From NCBI GenBank assembly GCA_017483575.1, contig JAFUWF010000017.1, positions 124,001 to 188,000 of the forward strand: a stretch of DNA of 64,000 nt. The letters run 5' to 3'. This document shows, one piece after another, positions 58,041 through 64,000 of the stretch (positions are counted from its first letter, which is position 1; each line of letters starts with the position of its first letter). A program made the translations under genes and the position numbers. The DNA comes from Bacteroidales bacterium (GTDB taxonomy: Bacteria; Bacteroidota; Bacteroidia; Bacteroidales; P3). The notes beneath the pieces were generated by a model. That model was not told the DNA's origin, ran no database searches, and saw only the letters and a program-made list of their open reading frames with translations.

Positions 58041-60556
58041 GAAATAAAAAAATGGGAATGACGCTTGAAGAACTGGCGCGCGAGCGCGAATACGAGACCG
58101 GCATCGAGGTGTGCCCGGGATGCGAGAACCACTGCACGGTGAAGACCTTCCGTTTCGGCGGCGGCAAGAACTACTACAGCGGCAACCAGTGCGAGCGGGT
58201 GTACAGCTCGTCGCACGAGGCGGTAAACAAGGGTGTCAACATGTTCGTCGAGAAGAACCGCATGCTCTGGCGACGGGCCATGAGCCCCGAGAAGGGCATC
58301 GGCATGCGCATCGGCATACCGCGCGGACTGGGCATCTGGGAGGACTACCCCTTCTGGAGCACCCTGCTGACGGAATGCGGCATCGAGGTGGTGCTCTCGC
58401 GCGGGTCGTCGAACAGCCTCTACGAAGGAGGTATCCGCACCATCGTGGCGGACAACATCTGCTTCCCCGCCAAGCTGATGCACGGCCACGTGATGGACCT
58501 CATCGACAAGAAGGTGGACCGCATACTCTATCCCTGGGTGGTCTTCGAGCGGAAGGAGGACAAAGACTCCGGCAACTCGTTCAACTGCCCCGTCGTCAGC
58601 GGCTACAGCGACGTCATCCGTTCTTCCATCGCCCCCGAGCGCAACTTCGGCATCCCGATGGACGCTCCGGTGGTGAACTTCGACAACCAGGAGTTGCTGA
58701 CCCGCAGCTGCTGCGACTATCTCTGTCCCCTGGGGGTGAAGCGGAAACAGGTCGAGAAGGCCGTAGAGAAAGCCCTCGAGGCCCAGAAGAAATATGTCAA
58801 CGAGCTGGAACGCCGCGCCTCCTCGGTGCTGCAGAAGGCCATCGTCGAGGGCCGCATGGTGATACTCCTGGCGGCACGCCCCTACCACGCCGACCCGATG
58901 ATCGAGCACAAGGTGTCGCAGGCCATTGCCGACATGGGCATCGACGTCATCACCGAGAACGTGGCCGCCCATGCCGGCAGCGACGTCTACCGCCACATCA
59001 ACGCCCTCAGCCAGTGGGCCTACCCCAACCGCATCTTCAAGGCCGCCTGGTTCGTGGGCCAGCACCCCTACCCCAACCTCCACATAGTGGAACTCACCTC
59101 CTTCGGCTGCGGCCCCGACGCCTTCATCCTGGACGAGGTGAGCGGCATCCTGGACCGCTTCGGCAAGAACCTCACCACCCTCAAGATCGACGACGTCAAC
59201 AACATCGGCTCCCTGAAGCTCAGGCTGCGTTCGCTGGTGGAAAGCGTGGGAATTGAAAATGGAAAATTGAAAATTGAAAATTCGGCTGACGCAGCAAATA
59301 ATTCTCAATTCTCAATTTTCAATTCTCAATTCACCACCAAGCCCTTCCTCGCCGAGGACCGTCGGCGCACCATCCTCGCCCCCTACTTCGCCGAGGGCTA
59401 CTCGGAGTACCTGCCCACCCTCTTCGGCATGATGGGCTACCGCGTGGAGTGCCTGCCCATGGGTAGCCGTGCCGACACCGAGCAGGGCCTCGTGGAGGCC
59501 AACAACGACATCTGCTACCCCGCCACCATCGTCGTAGGCAGCCTGATGCGTGCCCTGCGCTCCGGACGCTACGACCTGCCGAACACCGCCGTGGCCATCA
59601 CCCAGACCGGTGGCCAATGCCGTGCCAGCAACTACTATTCCCTCATCAAGAATGCCATGGTGCGTGCCGGCTTCGCCGACGTGCCCGTCGTCTCCGTCGC
59701 CATGAACAGCGACCTCGCCAACACACAGCCTGGATTCGCCATCCCCTGGGGCAAAATGTGGCGCATTGCACTCTACACCATGTTCTACGCCGACGCCATG
59801 CAGAAACTCTACTATCCCGCCGTAGCGCGCGAGAAAGAGAAAGGCGCCGCCAAGCGCCTCTACGACCACTACACCGCTTCCGCCCTCCCCCTTGTCGCCG
59901 CCAAGGACTACCGCGGCCTGCTGCGCCTGCTGGGCGAAGCCGTCGAAGCCTTCCGCCAGGCCTCCGACGAGCACCGCCAGGTGCAGCGTGTAGGCCTCGT
60001 AGGCGAGATATACGTGAAGTACAACTCCTTCTCCAACAAGAACGTGGTGCAATGGCTCGTGGAGCACGGCATCGAGGTGGTGCCGCCGGCACTGAGCGGC
60101 TTCTTCCTCTCGGCACTGCCGGCCATGGGGGCCGACAACGAATACCATGTCCGCAAACCGCAGCTGCCCGCAAGCCTCTCGAAGGCCGCCAACAGCCTGA
60201 TAATGGCACTGGCACGCAAAGTGGACCGCATCTGCGCACCCTTCGCACCCTACCGTCCCTTCACCGACATCTACGACACCTACCGCCTCTCGCGCCATGT
60301 CATCCATCCCGCCGCCAACTTCGGCGAGGGCTGGTTCCTCCCCGGCGAGATATGCCACCTGGCCGAGAGCGGCATCTCCAAGGTCGTCTCCGTACAGCCC
60401 TTCGGCTGCATCGCCAACCACATCATCTCCAAAGGCATCGAGAAGCGCCTCAAAGAGCGCTACCCCAGCCTCTCGCTGCTCTTCCTCGACTTCGACGCCG
60501 ACACCTCGGAGGCCAACGTCCAGAACCGCCTTCACTTCATGTTGACACAACAATAA
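58037..60556 (+). CDS. 2-hydroxyacyl-CoA dehydratase-like protein (DUF2229)
   Basis: The 839-residue protein begins with a cysteine motif ([14 protein letters not shown]) and has [50 protein letters not shown] and [13 protein letters not shown], features of the acyl-CoA dehydratase-like family partnered with the activator. Such pairs occur fused in other species. The substrate is unknown. A TTGAAAA/TTCTCAA hairpin encodes residues about 405-432 between the two halves. Confidence 0.88.
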   Translation: MRNKKMGMTLEELAREREYETGIEVCPGCENHCTVKTFRFGGGKNYYSGNQCERVYSSSHEAVNKGVNMFVEKNRMLWRRAMSPEKGIGMRIGIPRGLGIWEDYPFWSTLLTECGIEVVLSRGSSNSLYEGGIRTIVADNICFPAKLMHGHVMDLIDKKVDRILYPWVVFERKEDKDSGNSFNCPVVSGYSDVIRSSIAPERNFGIPMDAPVVNFDNQELLTRSCCDYLCPLGVKRKQVEKAVEKALEAQKKYVNELERRASSVLQKAIVEGRMVILLAARPYHADPMIEHKVSQAIADMGIDVITENVAAHAGSDVYRHINALSQWAYPNRIFKAAWFVGQHPYPNLHIVELTSFGCGPDAFILDEVSGILDRFGKNLTTLKIDDVNNIGSLKLRLRSLVESVGIENGKLKIENSADAANNSQFSIFNSQFTTKPFLAEDRRRTILAPYFAEGYSEYLPTLFGMMGYRVECLPMGSRADTEQGLVEANNDICYPATIVVGSLMRALRSGRYDLPNTAVAITQTGGQCRASNYYSLIKNAMVRAGFADVPVVSVAMNSDLANTQPGFAIPWGKMWRIALYTMFYADAMQKLYYPAVAREKEKGAAKRLYDHYTASALPLVAAKDYRGLLRLLGEAVEAFRQASDEHRQVQRVGLVGEIYVKYNSFSNKNVVQWLVEHGIEVVPPALSGFFLSALPAMGADNEYHVRKPQLPASLSKAANSLIMALARKVDRICAPFAPYRPFTDIYDTYRLSRHVIHPAANFGEGWFLPGEICHLAESGISKVVSVQPFGCIANHIISKGIEKRLKERYPSLSLLFLDFDADTSEANVQNRLHFMLTQQ
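59251..59331. repeat. TTGAAAA / TTCTCAA hairpin inside the dehydratase gene
   Basis: Left arm of AATTGAAAA words, core AAAATTCGGCTGACGCA, right arm of TTCTCAA words. It is nearly identical to 35094-35180 and is translated as [20 protein letters not shown] and onward. Confidence 0.92.
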
Positions 60557-60566
60557 AACCAAAACG

Positions 60567-61178
60567 ATGAAAACAGAAAACACCGAGGCCGCCATCCTCG
60601 CCGCCGCCAACAAGCTCTTCGCCCAGCGAGGCTTCAACGCCACGTCGACCACCGACATCGCCCGCGAGGCAGGCTGCAACCAAGCCCTGGTGCACTACTA
60701 CTTCCGCACCAAGGAGAACCTCTTCCAGAAGGTGTTCATCTCCCAGCTCGAAGGCATCATCCAGCGCCTGCAGACACCCCTGGTGAAGGGCGACGACATC
60801 TTCACCACCCTGCGCCACATCGTCGACACCTACTTCGACATCCTCGAGAAGAACCCCCAGACCCCCTCCTTCCTGCTGAGCGAGATGCTGCTCAACCCCG
60901 GGCGCGAAAGCCTCATCCTCCAGGCTGTCCGCGAGAGCCTCCTGCTGCAGGACTTCTTCCACCGCTTCAGCGAAGCCGTCGGACAGGCCATCGCCCGCGG
61001 CCAGATACGCCCCATCGCCCCCAAGGAGCTCTACTTCGACATCATCTCCCTCGTCGTCTTCTCCTACCTCGCCATGCCCATGGCGCAGAGCATCATGCAG
61101 ATAGACCAGCCCGACCTATACCTCCGCCAGCGGCGGCAACAGGTCTACGACCTCCTAGCCTTCAGCCTAAAAAGTTAG
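60567..61178 (+). CDS. TetR/AcrR-family transcriptional regulator
   Basis: The 203-residue protein has the TetR helix-turn-helix (ATSTTDIAREAGCNQALVHY, YFRTKENLF) and an all-helical C-terminal domain ending with a Q-rich helix (LYLRQRRQQVYDLL). It lies 10 nt after the dehydratase gene in the same direction, so it may regulate that operon. The ligand is unknown. Confidence 0.9.
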   Translation: MKTENTEAAILAAANKLFAQRGFNATSTTDIAREAGCNQALVHYYFRTKENLFQKVFISQLEGIIQRLQTPLVKGDDIFTTLRHIVDTYFDILEKNPQTPSFLLSEMLLNPGRESLILQAVRESLLLQDFFHRFSEAVGQAIARGQIRPIAPKELYFDIISLVVFSYLAMPMAQSIMQIDQPDLYLRQRRQQVYDLLAFSLKS

Positions 61179-61218
61179 CCCTGGCACAATAATTCCCCCC
61201 TTGGCGCGTTAAGGAGGT

Positions 61219-62667
61219 ATGATCGACAAACTTTACAACACATACCTCCAGTCGCGCACGGTCACCACCGACTCGCGCGCCATCACCCTCGGATGCATCT
61301 TCTTCGCCTTCCGGGGCGAACATTTCGACGGCAATGCCTTCGCGCCGCAAGCGCTGGAGCAGGGGGCTGCGCTGTGCGTCATCAGCGACGCCCAATACAA
61401 GGTCGACGACCGCTGCCTCGTGGTCCCCGACGTGCTGCGCACCCTCCAGGAACTGGCCTGCGAGCACCGCCGCCACCTGACCATCCCCGTCGTCGGCATC
61501 ACCGGCACCAACGGCAAGACCACCACCAAGGAACTGGTCACCGCCGTCCTCGCCAAGCGCTATCGCACCGCCGCCACCCGTGGCAACTTCAACAACCACC
61601 TCGGCGTCCCCCTGACGCTGCTCTCCATCCCCGCCAACGCCGAGATGGCCATCGTCGAGATGGGCGCCAACCACCCCGGCGAGATCGAGTTCCTCTGCCG
61701 CATCGCCGACCCCGACTGCGGCCTCATCACCAACGTCGGCCGCGCCCACCTCGAGGGCTTCGGCTCCTTCGAAGGCGTGGTGCATACCAAGACCGAGCTC
61801 TACCGCTGGCTGGCGGGCAAGAACGGACTGGCATTCGTCAACGCCGACAATGAGCGCCTCATGCACGAAGCCGAGCACCTGGCCACCATCCCCGGCCTGC
61901 GCTCCGTCATCCCCGCCTACGCTCCGGACAACCCCGCCTTCGTGCCCACCACCATCGAGCGCACTCCCATCAGCCTCCTCACCTACAGCCGCTCCCAGGA
62001 AGCCGACGTGCGCGGAACCTTAGTCAGGTCGGAGGTCGGAGGTCGGAGGTCGGAAACTGATGATGTCGCCACCTCATACCTCACACCTCATACCTCTTAC
62101 CACCAAAATCCCTACCTCCACTTCTACTTCGAGGTGGGCGACAACGTCTACAATGTCCACACCCACCTGCTGGGCGACTATAACTTCGACAACTGCATGG
62201 CCGCCGTCGCCGTAGGCCTGCACTTCGGCGTCGAGCCCTTCGACATCAAGGAGGCCATCGAAGCCTACGTGCCCTCCAACCAGCGCTCCGAGTACCGCGA
62301 GACCGCCCGCGGCAACCGCCTCTACCTCGACTGCTACAACGCCAACCCCTCCTCCATGGAGGCCGCCATCAGCAGTTTCCGCAACATGCAAGGCAACGTC
62401 GCCATCATCGGCGGCATGCACGAGCTCGGCCACGACGAACGCCGCGAGCACCAACGCCTCATCGACCAGCTCGCCGAGTGCCACCTCGACCGTGCCCTCC
62501 TCGTAGGCCCCGAGTTCGACAGCCTCGACCTCCCCGCCAACATGCTCCGCTTCCCCGACACCGACACCGTCGCCGACTGGCTCAAAGCCCACCCCCTCTC
62601 CGGCGCCACCATCCTCGTCAAAGGCTCCAACACCAACCGCCTCTGGACCCTCGAAGAACTATTGTAA
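61219..62667 (+). CDS. murF: UDP-N-acetylmuramoyl-tripeptide-D-alanyl-D-alanine ligase
   Basis: The 482-residue enzyme adds D-Ala-D-Ala in peptidoglycan synthesis. It shows VTTDSRAITLGCIFFAFRGE, the ATP loop GITGTNGKTTTKEL (about residues 93-106), AIVEMGANHPGEIEFL, FVNADNERLM and DCYNANPSSMEAAI. A repeat hairpin encodes residues about 269-294 (VRSEVGGRRSETDD and TSYLTPHTSYH) between the central and C-terminal domains. It has its own terminator. Confidence 0.95.
   Translation: MIDKLYNTYLQSRTVTTDSRAITLGCIFFAFRGEHFDGNAFAPQALEQGAALCVISDAQYKVDDRCLVVPDVLRTLQELACEHRRHLTIPVVGITGTNGKTTTKELVTAVLAKRYRTAATRGNFNNHLGVPLTLLSIPANAEMAIVEMGANHPGEIEFLCRIADPDCGLITNVGRAHLEGFGSFEGVVHTKTELYRWLAGKNGLAFVNADNERLMHEAEHLATIPGLRSVIPAYAPDNPAFVPTTIERTPISLLTYSRSQEADVRGTLVRSEVGGRRSETDDVATSYLTPHTSYHQNPYLHFYFEVGDNVYNVHTHLLGDYNFDNCMAAVAVGLHFGVEPFDIKEAIEAYVPSNQRSEYRETARGNRLYLDCYNANPSSMEAAISSFRNMQGNVAIIGGMHELGHDERREHQRLIDQLAECHLDRALLVGPEFDSLDLPANMLRFPDTDTVADWLKAHPLSGATILVKGSNTNRLWTLEELL
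62025..62098. repeat. GGTCGGA / CCTCATA word hairpin inside murF
   Basis: Four GGTCGGA words, a short spacer, then CCTCATA words; the arms are partly complementary. It is the same family as 29901-29962 in the GH94 gene. Confidence 0.85.
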
Positions 62668-62694
62668 CAGATGTAAACAACAAACACCAAACAA

Positions 62695-62730
62695 AGAGAG
62701 GAGCCTCAACGGTTCCTCTCTCTTTTTTTT
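62695..62730 (+). terminator. murF terminator
   Basis: AGAGAGGA and TCCTCTCT pair around a short loop, followed by CTTTTTTTT. Confidence 0.92.
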
Positions 62731-62737
62731 AAAATTG

Positions 62738-62811
62738 TCGGGGTGAAAAGACTCGAACTTTCGACCCCTTGCACCCCATGCAAGTGCGCTAGCCAACTGC
62801 GCCACACCCCG
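62738..62811 (-). tRNA. tRNA-Pro (anticodon GGG)
   Basis: The minus strand gives a 74-nt cloverleaf: acceptor CGGGGTG paired with CACCCCG, D-arm with GCGCAGTTGGCTAGCGC, anticodon stem CTTGC/GCAAG with loop ATGGGGT, T-loop TTCGAGT and discriminator A. CCA is not encoded. Confidence 0.95.
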
Positions 62812-62870
62812 AACAATTTAAGCTGTTTTATCAGCCTTCATTTGGTGATTTCCTCTTTCGAAATCGGGTG

Positions 62871-62878
62871 CAAAAGTA
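62871..62878 (-). promoter_or_regulatory. tRNA-Pro promoter -7 box
   Basis: On the minus strand TACTTTTG followed by CACCC, with TTGGTC about 20 nt upstream as the -33 element. Confidence 0.7.
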
Positions 62879-62924
62879 CTACTTTTTTTGTTACTGACCA
62901 AATTTTTTTTAAAATATTTTTCAA

Positions 62925-64000
62925 TCACTTGTTTATCAGTACCGTTAGACGCGACGTTCCAGAGGCATTGCTGCATCCATCGCGGCCAATACAGCCGTTG
63001 TCCACGTCAATTTTGACCGTCGGCGGCACCAACGGATAGAGGTAATTCTCCAGCGTCTGGATACGTTCGTCGGTGAGCAGCATGTTGAAATTGCGGTCCG
63101 TCGTCAGGTCGTTGATGAGGCTCATGGTGACCTTCATCGAGGGGTTGTCGTTGAGGAACTGCACCAGGGGTGCCAGCAACTCCATGCCGCGCTCGCTGAG
63201 CTCCACGTCCACATCGGGCCCGAACAGGTCCTCGAAGAAAATCCGCTGCCCTATCGGCAGGCGGTCCAGCTGCACATCGCGGCGCGCCTCGGCTATGAGG
63301 TACTCGTCGTCGCCCTTGGTGGTGTTCAGCTGCTCGAAGGCCACGAAGTAGTTGTCCATCTGGTAGGTCAGCTCGTAGTACTGGTTGCACTGCAGGTACA
63401 AGCGGTAGTGGCCGTCCGGGTCGGTCTGCGTGTTGCAGACGACGTTCTTGCCCTGATGGGCCGCCACGGCGACCCCCGACAGGGCGTGGTCCTGCTTGTC
63501 GGTCACGGTGCCCCACAGCAGCACGCCGTCCAGGGCCCCGGAGAAGGAATAGAGCTGAGAATCGGTATCCGTCGACGTGCGACGCGACACCCAGTAGCCG
63601 CAGTCCGCCACGGTGTCGATGGCCATGTCCATGTCGTCGGAATAGTCCGAATTGAGCGGCGACGGCAGCCGCTGCACGCGGGCACGCCCTATCTGCAGCA
63701 TGCCCACCGTGTCGCCGACCACCTGGTCGGATATCAGGCGCGTGGAGTAGATGCTCAGATGACCGTTGTCCTCCGTGTGGCCGTCGGAGGCGAAGAGGAG
63801 ACAGTCGCGGTAGACCGTCGGCGTCACCTCGTCGTGGCCGGTGTTGATGCGACGGCCCAGGTTCTCGGGCTTCGACCATCGCTTGCCGTCGTACTGGACA
63901 TACCACAGGTCGTATCCGCCCTCGCTGTGCTTGGCATCGGCCGAGGAGAAGATCATCACACGGCCGTCGTCGGTGAAGGTAGGGTGCTCCACGGTCATGC
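62925..64000 (-). CDS. OmpA-family protein with PD40 propeller, N-terminus outside window
   Basis: The visible 358 residues include propeller-type segments (HPTFTDDGRVMIFSSADAKH, GGYDLWYVQYDGKRWSKPEN), a carboxypeptidase-regulatory-like strand block (LWGTVTDKQDHALSGVAVAA) and a C-terminal OmpA-like domain (ELSERGMELLAPLVQFLNDN, DERIQTLENYL). Such proteins bind peptidoglycan through the OmpA domain; in Bacteroidetes many belong to gliding or type IX secretion clusters, but the role here is not shown. The start lies beyond the window edge. Confidence 0.8.
   Translation of the reverse strand, partial: MTVEHPTFTDDGRVMIFSSADAKHSEGGYDLWYVQYDGKRWSKPENLGRRINTGHDEVTPTVYRDCLLFASDGHTEDNGHLSIYSTRLISDQVVGDTVGMLQIGRARVQRLPSPLNSDYSDDMDMAIDTVADCGYWVSRRTSTDTDSQLYSFSGALDGVLLWGTVTDKQDHALSGVAVAAHQGKNVVCNTQTDPDGHYRLYLQCNQYYELTYQMDNYFVAFEQLNTTKGDDEYLIAEARRDVQLDRLPIGQRIFFEDLFGPDVDVELSERGMELLAPLVQFLNDNPSMKVTMSLINDLTTDRNFNMLLTDERIQTLENYLYPLVPPTVKIDVDNGCIGRDGCSNASGTSRLTVLINK

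Overview
The window is a GC-rich chromosomal segment of an anaerobic member of the Bacteroidetes, most likely order Bacteroidales. The evidence is the lineage-typical promoter shape (a -7 box TAnnTTTG, seen repeatedly as TATCTTTGCA just upstream of genes), lipoproteins and outer-membrane barrels of Bacteroidetes type, a short primary sigma factor, an HU-HIG protein, a SusB-like GH97 enzyme, an encoded [FeFe]-hydrogenase maturase (HydF) and a two-gene 2-hydroxyacyl-CoA dehydratase/activator system. Species cannot be named from the sequence.

Layout. 0-6 kb: a forward operon (thioredoxin-fold protein, outer-membrane protein, ribF, nitrilase/omega-amidase, mutS2). 6-10 kb: a reverse pair of secreted MG2-like proteins. 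10.3-16.4 kb: hydF, folA, cinA, a DUF486 membrane protein, a GxxExxY protein inside inverted repeats, and a GH2 beta-mannosidase. 16.4-27 kb: mostly reverse housekeeping genes (rsmG, rpoD, folD, ffh, radA, ThrE-type exporter, U32 protein, esterase, lipoprotein). 27-38.7 kb: an EamA transporter, a 2581-residue cyclic-beta-1,2-glucan-synthase-like protein and GH97. 38.7-41.8 kb: an sstT remnant, a DNA glycosylase, a secreted protein and a flavin reductase. 41.8-49.6 kb: an AT-rich defence island. 50.3-56 kb: dnaK, a VapBC-like pair, a secreted protein and an Omp85-type barrel. 56-64 kb: dehydratase activator and dehydratase, a TetR regulator, murF, tRNA-Pro and an OmpA-family protein cut by the window edge.

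The defence island holds three toxin-antitoxin cassettes (MNT/HEPN and two PIN-based modules) separated by homologous direct repeats that carry the same terminator and promoter, a structured 5' RNA, an AbiH-family gene, and, divergent from AbiH, a 447-residue TnpB/Cas12-like RuvC nuclease. The stop codon of this nuclease gene lies inside the first repeat of a seven-repeat CRISPR array. No cas1 or cas2 is visible. This looks like a minimal type V-U-like system caught close to its TnpB/omega-RNA origin and is the strongest candidate for an undescribed system.

The second striking feature is a population of short word-repeat and hairpin elements inserted in frame in at least 14 protein genes (ribF, mutS2, hydF, cinA, beta-mannosidase, radA, ThrE, EamA, the giant GH94 protein with six, GH97, dehydratase and its activator, murF, and the outer-membrane protein), as well as between genes. 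Many are built from 7-nt or 9-nt units whose reverse complement follows after a spacer. They are absent from the defence island, which suggests the island arrived later. In the beta-mannosidase one of them sits where an immunoglobulin-like domain is normally found.
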